From NCBI GenBank assembly GCA_002412555.1, contig DHVH01000309.1, positions 1-64,000 on the forward strand: a stretch of DNA of 64,000 nucleotides, written 5' to 3'. The notes beneath the pieces were generated by a model. The model ran no database searches. It saw only the letters and a program-made list of their open reading frames with translations, and was not told the DNA's origin. The first letter of the stretch is position 1. Each line of letters begins with the position of its first letter. Source of the stretch: Marinilabiliaceae bacterium UBA5213. GTDB taxonomy: Bacteria > Bacteroidota > Bacteroidia > Bacteroidales > Marinilabiliaceae. Below, in pieces: positions 8,809 to 18,197 of this stretch. The translations under genes and the position numbers were made by a program.

Positions 8809-10056
8809 ATGTTCGATTATATAGAAGAAATACTGTCCACCCTTAAAAAGAATAAGTTAAGGGCTGTAATGACCGGGTTCAGCGTGGCGTGGGGTATTTT
8901 TATGCTCATTATTTTGTTGGGCAGTGGCAATGGTTTGCAAAATGGCATGGAGTTTAATTTTAGGAACATTGCCAAAAATGCCATTCAAATTTGGCCGGGC
9001 CGTACCAGTGAGAATTTTGAGGGACTGGGAAAAGGGCGAAGCGTGCAGTTCACCAATGAGGATTATGATTTAATGAAACGTGAGCTGAGCGGGATTGATG
9101 ACATCAGCGGCCGTTTGTATCTCTGGTCGGATGTAGCCATCACCTTTGAAAAGCAATACGCCAATTATACGGTCACCTGTGTCATGCCTGAATTTATTAA
9201 CATCCGACTCATGGATATAGTAAAAGGACGGTTTATCAATCACATGGATATCAAGGAGAACAGAAAGGTGATTGTGCTATCTCAAACCATTGTGGATATG
9301 CTCTTTAAAGAGACTGAACCTCTGGGCGAGTACGTGAAGGTAGGCGGCATATATTTTCAGGTGGTAGGGGTGCTAAGCAACCCTACGGACAAGAATTCGA
9401 AGGATGCTATTTTGCCCCTGTCAACTGGTCAGCGCGTGTTTAATGGCGCCAACCGTTTAAGTAATTTGGCATTGACTACCACCTCAACAACTGTGGAAGC
9501 CAATAAGCAAATTGAAGAAGAAATAAGAGGTTTTCTGGCTAAGCGACACCGATTTTCTACAACGGATCAGGAAGCGATTTATGTTTGGAATACTTTAGAG
9601 AGCTTTAAACAGGCACAAGGTGTTTTTGCTGGCATCCGAATGTTTGTCTGGGTAATTGGTATCATGACGATTATTGCCGGCATTGTTGGCGTAAGTAATA
9701 TCATGATCATTCTGGTAAAAGAAAGAACCAAGGAAATTGGGATCCGAAAAGCCATAGGAGCAACCCCCTGGAGTGTGGTGTTGTTGGTTTTGTCTGAATC
9801 GCTCTTTATTACCGCAGTAGCCGGATTGGTAGGGATGTTGTTTGGCATGGGCATCTTGCACATTGCCAGCACTGTGCTGACCAATGTTGCGGCAACAAAT
9901 GAGACCATCCGCTTTATATTTTACAATCCATCCGCCAATTTTGGAGTGGCCATATCTGCTACCGTTCTTTTGGTGGTGGCGGGCTTATTGGCCGGTTTTA
10001 TTCCGGCACGCAAAGCGGCGGGCATTAAGCCTATTGAGGCCTTGCACGACGAGTAA
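8809..10056 (+). CDS. MacB-like ABC transporter permease, first copy
   Basis: Inner-membrane permease of the MacB/FtsX type, 415 residues. An N-terminal helix (about 20-45) is followed by a large periplasmic MacB-like domain (about 50-280). Three C-terminal helices follow, with conserved VSNIMIILVKERTKEIGIRKAIGA. It ends with PARKAAGIKPIEAL, as in the family. The ATG at 8809 (MFDYIEEIL) matches the start of the second permease, so the upstream in-frame TTG at 8767 is not preferred. It probably pairs with the next permease as a heterodimer on the shared ATPase. Confidence 0.9.
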   Translation: MFDYIEEILSTLKKNKLRAVMTGFSVAWGIFMLIILLGSGNGLQNGMEFNFRNIAKNAIQIWPGRTSENFEGLGKGRSVQFTNEDYDLMKRELSGIDDISGRLYLWSDVAITFEKQYANYTVTCVMPEFINIRLMDIVKGRFINHMDIKENRKVIVLSQTIVDMLFKETEPLGEYVKVGGIYFQVVGVLSNPTDKNSKDAILPLSTGQRVFNGANRLSNLALTTTSTTVEANKQIEEEIRGFLAKRHRFSTTDQEAIYVWNTLESFKQAQGVFAGIRMFVWVIGIMTIIAGIVGVSNIMIILVKERTKEIGIRKAIGATPWSVVLLVLSESLFITAVAGLVGMLFGMGILHIASTVLTNVAATNETIRFIFYNPSANFGVAISATVLLVVAGLLAGFIPARKAAGIKPIEALHDE

Positions 10057-10114
10057 GCGAGGTGAGTGATCCAATTTTGGGGCGTTGCCACCATAACCAT
10101 TAAAACAAGATACC

Positions 10115-11395
10115 GTGTTTGACAAAGACAGATGGCAGGAAATTTTCAATGCCATAAAACAGAACAAGTTGCGCAGTGTGCTCACTGCATTCGGCGTATT
10201 TTGGGGCATTTTTATGCTGGTGACCATGACAGGTGCTGGTAATGGACTGATGAATGGCATTACAGATGGATTCAAAGATTTTGCTTCCAATAGTGCTTTT
10301 GTCTGGGCCAACAACACCACCAAGCCCTACAAGGGTTTCAGGCAGGGACGTCAATGGAATTTCACCAATGACGATATGGCTTCCATTCGCCGCGAAGTGC
10401 CAGAAGTGGACGTGCTGGCACCTAAACTTCAGGGTTGGAACATCTCCAATGGTGAGAATGTGATTCGGGGATTGAAAACCGGCTCTTTCAGGGTCAACGG
10501 TGAAATGCCGGAATACAATTTGATTGATCCCAACGAAATGGTTTATGGCAGGTATATTAATGACATGGATATTCATCACCGACGAAAAGTATGTGTCATT
10601 GGCGAGCGGGTGTATGAGGTGATGTTCGATAAGGATGAAGACCCGGTTGGCGAATACATGAAAGTGAGTGGGGTGTGGTTTCAGGTAATAGGGGTGGCCC
10701 GGTCCAAAAATCCCAACATTAACATAGGTGCCGATAAAAAGGAGGTAGTATCTCTTCCGTTTACAACCATGCAACAGACTTTTAATTATGGCAATGATGT
10801 TCATTTTTTTGGGTTTACTGCCCGTAAGGGTGCAAGTGTTTCGGAAACAGCAGAAAAGGTGACGCAGGTTTTGAAGAGCAAGCATTCCATTGATCCGGAG
10901 GACCTGGAAGCAACCGGTCACTTCAATGTGGAGGAACAGGTGAAGATGTTGAATTATATGTTTTTGGGCATCAATGCTTTGATTTGGATTGTGGGTATAG
11001 GCACATTGATTGCCGGGGCAGTGGGCATTAGTAATATTATGTTGGTAATTGTGCGCGAACGTACCAAGGAAATAGGCATACAGCGTGCCATTGGTGCCCG
11101 ACCCTGGACCATTGTGAGCCAAATATTGACAGAGTCTGTGTTCCTGACAACCATTGCCGGTTTTCTGGGTCTGGCGCTGGGGACGCTTGTATTGCATGCC
11201 GCAGATATGGCCATCATAGCAGCCCAGGCTGCCAAAACTTCGGAGGAGGGCACCTTTTTTAAGAGCCCGGAGATAGGCCTCCCAATGGCGCTGATTGCTC
11301 TGGCTGTATTGGTCATCACGGGTTTGATAGCCGGCTTAATTCCGGCGCAAAAGGCCATTCGCATCAAGCCCATTGAAGCCCTCAGACACGAGTAA
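10115..11395 (+). CDS. MacB-like ABC transporter permease, second copy
   Basis: A paralogue of the preceding permease, 426 residues with the same architecture: N-terminal helix, periplasmic MacB core domain, and three C-terminal helices with ISNIMLVIVRERTKEIGIQRAIGA and a terminal IRIKPIEALRHE. The start is a GTG at 10115, chosen because MFDKDRWQEIF aligns with MFDYIEEIL of the first copy. A long opposite-strand reading frame over its first half is a shadow. Two different permeases with one ATPase suggest an asymmetric transporter. Confidence 0.9.
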   Translation: MFDKDRWQEIFNAIKQNKLRSVLTAFGVFWGIFMLVTMTGAGNGLMNGITDGFKDFASNSAFVWANNTTKPYKGFRQGRQWNFTNDDMASIRREVPEVDVLAPKLQGWNISNGENVIRGLKTGSFRVNGEMPEYNLIDPNEMVYGRYINDMDIHHRRKVCVIGERVYEVMFDKDEDPVGEYMKVSGVWFQVIGVARSKNPNINIGADKKEVVSLPFTTMQQTFNYGNDVHFFGFTARKGASVSETAEKVTQVLKSKHSIDPEDLEATGHFNVEEQVKMLNYMFLGINALIWIVGIGTLIAGAVGISNIMLVIVRERTKEIGIQRAIGARPWTIVSQILTESVFLTTIAGFLGLALGTLVLHAADMAIIAAQAAKTSEEGTFFKSPEIGLPMALIALAVLVITGLIAGLIPAQKAIRIKPIEALRHE

Positions 11396-11533
11396 GTTTT
11401 AGATAGAAATTATACAGTTGAAACTAAATAAATAACATACAGATGAAACGAGCCATGAGAAAACCTTTCTCACATAGGGGAATGACTAAGTGGCGAGTTC
11501 CATGTGGTTACTTAAAATCAAAATTATAGACAC

Positions 11534-12616
11534 ATGAAACGATTTTTAAAAATTGCCCTTTTGCTTCTTTTTGTTGCATTGGTTTTGTGGGTGTTTGTTT
11601 ATCTCTATAAACAATCAAAAACTGCCCCAACTGTTTATGAAATTGAAACACCGTTCACCACCAATATCATTAAAAAAACGGTGGCAACCGGCTCAGTGGT
11701 TCCGCGCAAAGAAATTGCCATTAAGCCCCAGGAGTCGGGTATCATTACTGCCATTTATGTGGAACCCGGGGAGTTGGTTAAGCAGGGTGACATGATTGCC
11801 CGTATCCAAATTATTCCTGAAATGGTGCAGGTGAATGAAGCCGAGAGTCGCGTTAACAAAGCCAAGCTGGCTTTTGCCAATGCCGAGGCAGATTTTAACC
11901 GCATGAAGGAGCTGTACGACCAGAAAGTGATTGCCATTTCGGAATTTCAAAGCGAGGAGCTGCGTTATAAAAACAGTCGCGAAGACTTGCAGACTGCCGA
12001 AAATCACTTGCAGCTGATTCAGGAAGGGGTTACTAAAAAAATGGGTGCCATGACCAATACGGTGATTCGTTCAACCATTGCAGGAATGGTTTTAGATGTG
12101 CCGGTTGAGGAAGGTAACTCGGTTATTAAGAGCAACGCCTTTAACGATGGAACAACCGTGGCCATTGTTGCCGACATGTCAGAAATGGTGTTTCAAGGCA
12201 AGGTAGATGAAACTGAGGTCGGAAAAATTAAAGAAGGCATGCATTTGCTGATGACCATTGGTGCTATTGATGGTGAAAAGTTTGATGCCTATCTGGAATA
12301 CATTTCGCCCAAAGGGGTCGCAGAGGGTGGTGCCATTCAGTTTGAGATCAAAGCAGCTGTGAAACTAAAGGAGCAGCAATTTATCAGAGCCGGGTACAGT
12401 GCCAACGCTGACATTGTGCTGGATCGCCGCGACAGTGTGCTGGCTATCAATGAAAAGGTGCTTCAGTTTAGTGGGGACTCCATTTTTGTTGAGGTTGAAA
12501 CAGCTCAACAGGTCTTTGAAAAGCGCATTGTAGAGACCGGGTTATCGGATGGTCTGAACATTGAATTGCTGAAAGGCCTACAAGAAGAGGAGAAAATTAA
12601 AGTGCCGGCTATTTAG
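11534..12616 (+). CDS. Periplasmic adaptor (membrane-fusion) subunit, MacA/HlyD-like
   Basis: Links the permease complex to an outer-membrane channel. The 360-residue protein has one N-terminal membrane helix (about residues 5-24), a lipoyl/biotinyl-like half-motif (IAIKPQESGIITAIYVEPGELVKQGD), a coiled-coil hairpin around residues 95-160 and C-terminal beta-barrel domains. It lies 138 bp after the second permease and upstream of the TolC-like gene. The order ATPase-permease-permease-adaptor-channel differs from E. coli macAB, where the adaptor comes first. Confidence 0.9.
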   Translation: MKRFLKIALLLLFVALVLWVFVYLYKQSKTAPTVYEIETPFTTNIIKKTVATGSVVPRKEIAIKPQESGIITAIYVEPGELVKQGDMIARIQIIPEMVQVNEAESRVNKAKLAFANAEADFNRMKELYDQKVIAISEFQSEELRYKNSREDLQTAENHLQLIQEGVTKKMGAMTNTVIRSTIAGMVLDVPVEEGNSVIKSNAFNDGTTVAIVADMSEMVFQGKVDETEVGKIKEGMHLLMTIGAIDGEKFDAYLEYISPKGVAEGGAIQFEIKAAVKLKEQQFIRAGYSANADIVLDRRDSVLAINEKVLQFSGDSIFVEVETAQQVFEKRIVETGLSDGLNIELLKGLQEEEKIKVPAI

Positions 12617-12771
12617 TCTTTATAAGAAAATGCCAAAGACTGAAATCAGCAGTTTTCTTATTCAAACTATGTTAGTGTCAGCCGGAAAATTGAATCACTA
12701 ATTGACCTGAAAATTATAATGCAAATATTTATGACGCTTGTTTTCCAGGCGTTACTGAAACCTATAGTTGT

Positions 12772-14115
12772 ATGCAAACCGTAAGAAATATATTGATTGG
12801 ATTGGCTTTGGCAACCACCCCTTTGGTCAGTGCTCAGGAACCACAGTTGTCACAGCAAGTCTGGGGTCTGGAGCAATGCATTGAGCATGCCCGGAATAAT
12901 AACCTATCCATTAAAAGACAACAGTTGAATGCCGATTTTGCCCGCAATCAGCATCAGCAGAAAAAACTGGAGTTATTACCCAATCTGAATGCCAGCAGCA
13001 GTTATCGCTCTCAGAGCGGTAGGGTAAGGGATGAAAACGAATTTCGTTTGATTGATGTCACTACCCGTGATGGTAGCGTGGGCGTTTCTTCCAGTACGCC
13101 TGTATTTGAAGGTTTTACGCGCAGGAATACCATAAAAAAGGGGGAGTCGGATTGGCAAGCAGCTGTAAAGGATGTGGAAAAGGCGGAGAACGACATGGCT
13201 TTACACATCACCTCCTTGTATATGCAAATATTGTTCGACATAGAATTATTGGAAGCTGCGCGTCAGCAGTTTGAGACGGTTCAACTTCAGGTCGATCGCG
13301 CAGACAAGCTGGTTCAGGCCGGTAGTTTGCCAGAAGGCTCTTTGTTGGAAGTGCGCTCGCTGGCTGCCCGGGATGCGCTGGCGGTGACGCAGCTGGAAAA
13401 CAACCTGATGCTCTCTTTGCTTGATTTGGCGCAGGCTTTGGATTTGGAATCGGCCGAAGGTTTTGACATTGTAACACCTGAAATTCCTGAATTGTCGGGT
13501 GCAGAGTTAGTTGAATCAACTGGTGTGTTTAATTTCGCTGTCAATAATCTGCCACAAATTGCCGCCTCTGAATTTCGACTTGAGAGTAGCGAGAAAGAAG
13601 TGGACATTGCCAAAGGCTATTTGATGCCCAGATTATCTTTTAATATGGGTTGGGGTACCTATGTCAGCAAGTATGATGGTCAGCAAAATTTTGATTTCAG
13701 TCAAAGTTTTAAGGACAATTCTTCACAGTATTATGGCCTGAGTCTGTCCGTTCCCATATTCAATGCCCTTTCTGCCCGCACCGGCGTTAAAAATGCCCGC
13801 ATCGGTGTCCTGAATGCTCAGTATGCGCTGGAACAGGAGAAGCAGGTCCTGCGTAAAGAAATTCAGCAAGCGCATGCCGATGCTCAGGCTGCTTTCAGGC
13901 AATATGAAGCCGGCCAATCAGCAGTGGACTCTTATCAGGAATCTTTCAGATATACCGAAAAGCGTTATAATGTGGGCATGGTTAACTCCGTAGATTATAA
14001 CGTGGCCAAAACGGAGTTCATGAAGGCCGAGTCAGATTTTATTCAAGCGAAATACACCTATTTACTGAGATTGAAAATTTTGGATTTCTATCAGGGAAAA
14101 CCCATTGTACTTTAG
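12772..14115 (+). CDS. TolC-family outer-membrane channel
   Basis: Outer-membrane efflux protein, 447 residues, completing the tripartite exporter. A signal peptide (MQTVRNILIGLALATTPLVSAQ) precedes two OEP repeats of long amphipathic helices, beginning WGLEQCIEHARNNNLSIKRQQL. This is the family's classical N-terminal signature. Further typical motifs are NARIGVLNAQYALEQEKQVLRKEIQQA and GMVNSVDYNVAKTEFMKAESD near the C-terminus. It is the last gene before a strong terminator. Confidence 0.92.
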   Translation: MQTVRNILIGLALATTPLVSAQEPQLSQQVWGLEQCIEHARNNNLSIKRQQLNADFARNQHQQKKLELLPNLNASSSYRSQSGRVRDENEFRLIDVTTRDGSVGVSSSTPVFEGFTRRNTIKKGESDWQAAVKDVEKAENDMALHITSLYMQILFDIELLEAARQQFETVQLQVDRADKLVQAGSLPEGSLLEVRSLAARDALAVTQLENNLMLSLLDLAQALDLESAEGFDIVTPEIPELSGAELVESTGVFNFAVNNLPQIAASEFRLESSEKEVDIAKGYLMPRLSFNMGWGTYVSKYDGQQNFDFSQSFKDNSSQYYGLSLSVPIFNALSARTGVKNARIGVLNAQYALEQEKQVLRKEIQQAHADAQAAFRQYEAGQSAVDSYQESFRYTEKRYNVGMVNSVDYNVAKTEFMKAESDFIQAKYTYLLRLKILDFYQGKPIVL

Positions 14116-14152
14116 CCGGATCAATTTTCATTCAAAAAAGAGAGCTGTTTTT

Positions 14153-14200
14153 AAAAGTCCTCACGAAAAAACTCATTTGTTTTTTCTTGAGGACTTTTTT
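14153..14200 (+). terminator. Intrinsic terminator of the efflux operon
   Basis: A 19-bp inverted repeat with one mismatch (left arm 14153-14171, right arm 14180-14198, core AGTCCTCA/TGAGGACT) with a 3' T run, 38 bp after the TolC-like stop. Confidence 0.85.
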
Positions 14201-14330
14201 GACGGCCTCCAATATTCTTAGTTCCTCTATGCAAAGCAAGGGCAATTGTCTTGCCTTTTATACCTAAATTTGTGCCTGAGAAAATGGGGTTAGTAAAAAT
14301 GCCTGACTTTCATTGACAAAATTCAGATTT

Positions 14331-15026
14331 ATGGCGCTAATACTTTGCATAGAGACTTCGACTACCGTTTGTTCTGTGGCACTGACTCAAAACCACGTGG
14401 TTTTGAGCACGCTTCGTGAGGATGTTCCCAACTCTCATTCAACCTTACTAACGGTACTTATAGAGCAATTGTTAACTCAGGCCGGTTATCAGGCGAAAGA
14501 CCTGGATGCGGTGGCTGTTAGCAGTGGGCCAGGGTCTTACACCGGATTAAGAATTGGTGTCTCAGTAGCCAAGGGTATTTGCTTCGCGCTGAGTAAGCCT
14601 TTGATAGCCATTACCTCGCTGGAGATTATGGCCGCTCAATTTTTGCATAATGCGCCGGAAGTAACCAGTAAGGACCTTCTTTGTCCGATGATCGATGCAC
14701 GCCGCATGGAAGTCTACTCCGCTTTGTACCGAAACGATCTGTCCCTGGCCAGAGAGGTGGTAGCAGAAATCATTGATGAAAACAGCTATCAGGCCGAGTT
14801 AAAGCAGCAAAGAATTTTCTTTTTTGGCGATGGAGCAACCAAATGCCGCGAAACCCTTAACCATCCCCATGCGCTTTTCGTGGGTGATGTTGTGCCTTTG
14901 GCTACCGCCATGGCTGCTTTGGCCATGACCCGTTTCGGGGCAAAACTCTTTGTGGATGTTGCCTATTTTGAACCTTTTTATTTAAAAAGCTTCATGGCTA
15001 CCACACCTAAAAACAAATTTTTTTAA
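14331..15026 (+). CDS. tsaB: tRNA threonylcarbamoyladenosine biosynthesis protein TsaB
   Basis: Partner of TsaD, TsaE and TsaC in making the universal t6A37 modification of ANN-decoding tRNAs. The 231-residue ASKHA-fold protein begins ILCIETSTTVCSVAL, the family's phosphate-1-like motif. It contains DLDAVAVSSGPGSYTGLRIGVSVAKG, diagnostic for TsaB, and LCPMIDARRMEVYSALY. ATG at 14331 is preferred to an in-frame TTG six codons upstream. It stands alone after the efflux terminator. Confidence 0.93.
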   Translation: MALILCIETSTTVCSVALTQNHVVLSTLREDVPNSHSTLLTVLIEQLLTQAGYQAKDLDAVAVSSGPGSYTGLRIGVSVAKGICFALSKPLIAITSLEIMAAQFLHNAPEVTSKDLLCPMIDARRMEVYSALYRNDLSLAREVVAEIIDENSYQAELKQQRIFFFGDGATKCRETLNHPHALFVGDVVPLATAMAALAMTRFGAKLFVDVAYFEPFYLKSFMATTPKNKFF

Positions 15027-15186
15027 GCAGTTAACACACTGGTTGCTAGTGCTTAATGGTTTATTAGGGACTTCTGCCTGATGTATTGAAACAAGAAGGG
15101 CTCATTATTTGTATAAAGGTTTATGGATTGTTGCTTGAAAATTGTTTTACTTACAGCCAAAACCATTTGGTACTAAATTTTGGGTT

Positions 15187-16005
15187 ATGATAAAGAACTT
15201 GACTTTGAAATATATCCTTTTACCCTTTCTATTCTTATCGGGTATGCTGTTCCTTTCGGAAACCGTGACAGCCGAAAAGTTGCCGACCAAATCATCCCGG
15301 CACAAGGCTTTTGGTCCCGGCGAGGAATTGCACTATGCTATGAACTATGGTTTCATCAGAGGTGGTGAAGGTGTAATGAGCATTAGGGATACCGTTGTTA
15401 ACGGGCGCGCTGTTTACCATATGGTAGGCAAGGCCAAAACAGCTGGTCTGGCCGATAGAATTTTTAAAGTGCGTGATGTCTACGAAAGTTTTTACGATCC
15501 GCAAACCCAACTTCCCATTAAATCCATCCGGAACATCAGTGAGGGTCGGTACCGCTGGTACAACGAGGCGCTTTTCGAACATGGAAAAGATTCTACACGG
15601 GTACTCAGTCAGCGCTCAGGAGAAAAATATGTAGTGGCAAATGTTTATGACATCCTTTCAGCCTTTTACATTGCCCGTGAGAAGCATTTTAACGACAATA
15701 TGAAGGAGGGACAGATCATTGAGTTGCAAACTTATTTTGCCGATGAGGAATTTCCCCTGCGCATTCGTTACCGTGGACTCGAGACCATCTCTACGAGTTT
15801 TGGAAAATTGGAATGTTATAAATTTTCACCCGTGACGGAGGTTGGACGCTCTTTTAAAACGGAAGATGACATGCATATCTGGATTACCCGGGACGATAAC
15901 CGGGTGCCTGTTCGCATTCGATTTAACCTGAAGGTGGGATCCTTTGTCTGTGATCTGGAGCGTTTCCGCGGCTTGAAAAATCCATTCTCCAGTTTGGTGC
16001 CCTAA
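15187..16005 (+). CDS. Exported DUF3108 protein
   Basis: A 272-residue exported protein of the DUF3108 family, function unknown. A signal peptide or N-terminal anchor (IKNLTLKYILLPFLFLSGMLF) precedes the conserved opening FGPGEELHYAMNYGFIRGGEGVMSI. Later come the family's ITRDDNRVPVRIRFNLKVGSF segment and a beta-rich C-terminus, suggesting a periplasmic or outer-membrane-associated beta-sandwich. ATG at 15187 was chosen over 15142 because it starts directly before the hydrophobic segment. It converges on larE with 12 bp between stops. Confidence 0.83.
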   Translation: MIKNLTLKYILLPFLFLSGMLFLSETVTAEKLPTKSSRHKAFGPGEELHYAMNYGFIRGGEGVMSIRDTVVNGRAVYHMVGKAKTAGLADRIFKVRDVYESFYDPQTQLPIKSIRNISEGRYRWYNEALFEHGKDSTRVLSQRSGEKYVVANVYDILSAFYIAREKHFNDNMKEGQIIELQTYFADEEFPLRIRYRGLETISTSFGKLECYKFSPVTEVGRSFKTEDDMHIWITRDDNRVPVRIRFNLKVGSFVCDLERFRGLKNPFSSLVP

Positions 16006-16017
16006 ACAGAATCAACC

Positions 16018-16824
16018 TTACTTACCAATGAGGCGATTCAGTTTTCCAGAAACGAGCCCCTCCTCATCAATTTCGGCTTTTTTAAAGCCGAAATTTTTGA
16101 ACTGTTCGGTAATTTTCGCCCATTTTTCCTGCAGTTGCTGAATTTGGAATGGGGGTACTTCCACGCGGGCCGTATCTCCAAAATAACGCACCCGTGCATC
16201 GGAAAACCCCATGGAGGCCAATAGTTCTTCCGCTTTTTCGACCAAGGCCAGTTTGTCCAGGGTAATCAGTTCTCCGTAGGGGAATCGACTACTGAGGCAG
16301 GGGCTTGCAGGCTTATCCCAAACCTTTAAGCCCGCATCGCGGGCCATGTTGCGGATGTCTTCCTTGGTCATGCCACACTCGGCCAGCGGACTAAAAGCCT
16401 GATACTTATCGGCCGCTTTTAGCCCGGGTCTGTAATCTCCCCAATCGCTTTTGTTATTGCCGTTGACCATTATAAATTCAGGGTATTTACGGGCTTTGTA
16501 ATCACCCATGACCGTGTAAAGCGAACTCTTGCACCAAAAGCAGCGGTCTTCCGGATTGGTCCGGTAGTTGGGGTCATTTAACTCGTCGGGAAGAACCACG
16601 TCGTATTGTATGTCATTTTCATCACAAAATGCGGTGGCCAATTGGTAATCACGGCGTTTTAGGCTGGGCGAGTCCCCAATGATGGCTATGGCCTTATCTT
16701 TTGGCAAGGCCTGACGGGCAGCCCATGCTACCAGGCAGGAATCTACACCTCCCGACAGGGCCGTTAACACACCTTTTTGCTGCTTAAACCAATTGATTAG
16801 TTCCTTATATTGTTCTGTCATCAT
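16018..16824 (-). CDS. larE: ATP-dependent sacrificial sulfur transferase LarE
   Basis: LarE-type PP-loop enzyme. In the nickel-pincer nucleotide pathway, LarE adenylates the LarB product and donates sulfur from its own cysteine. The protein has the PP-loop ALSGGVDSCLVA near residue 25, FWCKSSLYTVM, and WDKPASPCLSSRFPYGE. The cysteine of the last motif lies where the sacrificial Cys sits in characterised LarE. The start is taken at 16824 (MMTEQYKEL, 268 residues); the frame is open to 16875. LarB, LarC and lactate racemase are not in the window, so pathway membership rests on family similarity. Confidence 0.85.
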   Translation of the reverse strand: MMTEQYKELINWFKQQKGVLTALSGGVDSCLVAWAARQALPKDKAIAIIGDSPSLKRRDYQLATAFCDENDIQYDVVLPDELNDPNYRTNPEDRCFWCKSSLYTVMGDYKARKYPEFIMVNGNNKSDWGDYRPGLKAADKYQAFSPLAECGMTKEDIRNMARDAGLKVWDKPASPCLSSRFPYGELITLDKLALVEKAEELLASMGFSDARVRYFGDTARVEVPPFQIQQLQEKWAKITEQFKNFGFKKAEIDEEGLVSGKLNRLIGK

Positions 16825-17005
16825 TTTTGCTTTGTTATGAACTGCTAAATTAATAAATCCTAATGAGTATTTCATGGCTTATTTAGCATTTGAAATGGGA
16901 GCGGCTCGTCATCAGAGTTTTAAACGGATGTTAATGATTTGTCAATGGTCTGTTCTTTTTATATTTTCGCAACGCCAAGAGTAAGGCATCAAATAATTGT
17001 GGATT

Positions 17006-17251
17006 ATGGAGTGTCGCGAAAATTGTGCTGCCTGTTGCATTGTTATTTCTATTTCATCGCCCATACCCGGCATGCCCAATGGCAAACCGGCCGGGGTGCC
17101 ATGTATCCATCTGACCGGAGATTTAAAATGTGGGCTGTTTAATTCGCCCAACAGGCCAGCCGTCTGTGGAGGATTTACGGCAGAGCGATTGATTTGCGGA
17201 TACAACAATGAGGAGGCTTTTTCCATTCTTTCAGAATTGGAAAATGGATAA
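17006..17251 (+). CDS. Small YkgJ-like cysteine-cluster protein
   Basis: An 81-residue protein with a CxxxCxxCC opening (MECRENCAACC), a central IPGMPNGKPAGVPCIHL segment and further cysteines (LKCGLF, PAVCGGF, LICGYNN). This pattern is typical of the YkgJ/UPF0153 zinc- or iron-chelating cysteine-cluster family. The in-frame TTG at 16997 would add three residues; ATG at 17006 is preferred. Function is unknown. It lies between larE (divergent) and frr. Confidence 0.75.
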   Translation: MECRENCAACCIVISISSPIPGMPNGKPAGVPCIHLTGDLKCGLFNSPNRPAVCGGFTAERLICGYNNEEAFSILSELENG

Positions 17252-17388
17252 ATATGGTATGTGAATCCTTACTTTTTTTTATATTTGCTCCAATTGATGC
17301 CACAATAGTCCTTTAAGTAAGTATGGATGACTATGGAAAATCATCTGTCAAATCAAACCGATTAAGTAGAAATTAATATACCACAACC

Positions 17389-17952
17389 ATGGAAGATGAA
17401 GTTAAGATAGTCCTGGAGGACACTGTTGAGAAAATGGATAGAGCCATTGAGCACCTTGACAAGGAGATGTCTAAAGTACGCGCCGGAAAAGCCAATCCCA
17501 AAATGCTGGATGGTATTTTAGTCGATTATTATGGAACCATGACGCCTTTGTCGCAGGTGGCTAATATCAACACCCCCGATCCACGCACCATTGCCATTCA
17601 ACCATGGGAGAAGAATCTTATAACGGCTATTGAAAAAGCCATTATGGCTGCTAATTTGGGTATGAATCCGGATAACAACGGAGATTTGGTGCGGATTAAC
17701 GTCCCGCCTTTGACAGAGGAGCGCCGCAAGGATTTGGTTAAAATGGTGAAAAAACTGACCGAAGATTCACGCATAGGTGTGCGCAACGCCCGACGCGATG
17801 CCATTGATGAATTCAAAAAGCTAAAAAAAGAAGGCCTTCCCGAAGATATGGAGAAAGATGCTGCAGAAGAGGCTCAAAAATTGACCGATCAATACATGAA
17901 AAAGATTGATGAGCTGCTCGATAAAAAGGAAAAAGACATCATGACGGTATAG
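17389..17952 (+). CDS. frr: Ribosome recycling factor
   Basis: With EF-G, splits post-termination ribosomes into subunits. The 187-residue length is normal. Conserved segments include the helix KVRAGKANPKMLDGI (usually RtGrAsp), VDYYGTMTPLSQVANINTPDPRTIAIQPWEK and LTEERRKDLVKMVKK, and the protein ends with charged helices of the three-helix bundle. A -7-like TATATTTG is at 17280-17287, about 100 bp upstream. A strong terminator follows. Confidence 0.97.
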   Translation: MEDEVKIVLEDTVEKMDRAIEHLDKEMSKVRAGKANPKMLDGILVDYYGTMTPLSQVANINTPDPRTIAIQPWEKNLITAIEKAIMAANLGMNPDNNGDLVRINVPPLTEERRKDLVKMVKKLTEDSRIGVRNARRDAIDEFKKLKKEGLPEDMEKDAAEEAQKLTDQYMKKIDELLDKKEKDIMTV

Positions 17953-17999
17953 GTGTTTCTTTTTTGTTTGAGCTTCAATGGGATGGATAGCTCCAGAAA

Positions 18000-18035
18000 C
18001 AAATAGCCCCGGTTTTGACCGGGGCTATTTGTTTT
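18000..18035 (+). terminator. Intrinsic terminator after frr
   Basis: A perfect 14-bp inverted repeat (CAAATAGCCCCGGT, 18000-18013, and its complement 18018-18031) with a 4-base loop and a TTTT tail. Confidence 0.9.
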
Positions 18036-18197
18036 ATATATGGTTCGCAGCTTATGACAATTGCGGACCCGGGATTTTCGATGCGCAATTATTTAACAGA
18101 ATAGTAATAATGTTGGTTTTTATCTAAAAAGAAACTTCTCTATCTTTAATTCCTATTTGTCTATAACCCATAAAGGTTCATGTAAAAACGTTGATTT

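Noticed and set aside
10100..11197. 365-residue open frame on the minus strand
   Set aside because: It lies antisense to the second permease gene, which has clear MacB motifs. The antisense product is rich in His, Asn and Pro and has no recognisable domain.
11443..11529. 28-codon frame between the second permease and the adaptor genes
   Set aside because: It is short, without homology or distinctive features; it is probably untranslated spacer in the operon.
12622..12661. Hairpin after the adaptor gene as an operon-ending terminator
   Set aside because: The arms (ATAAGAAAA/TTTTCTTAT) are AT-only and far apart, and the TolC-like gene downstream is functionally linked. At most it attenuates.
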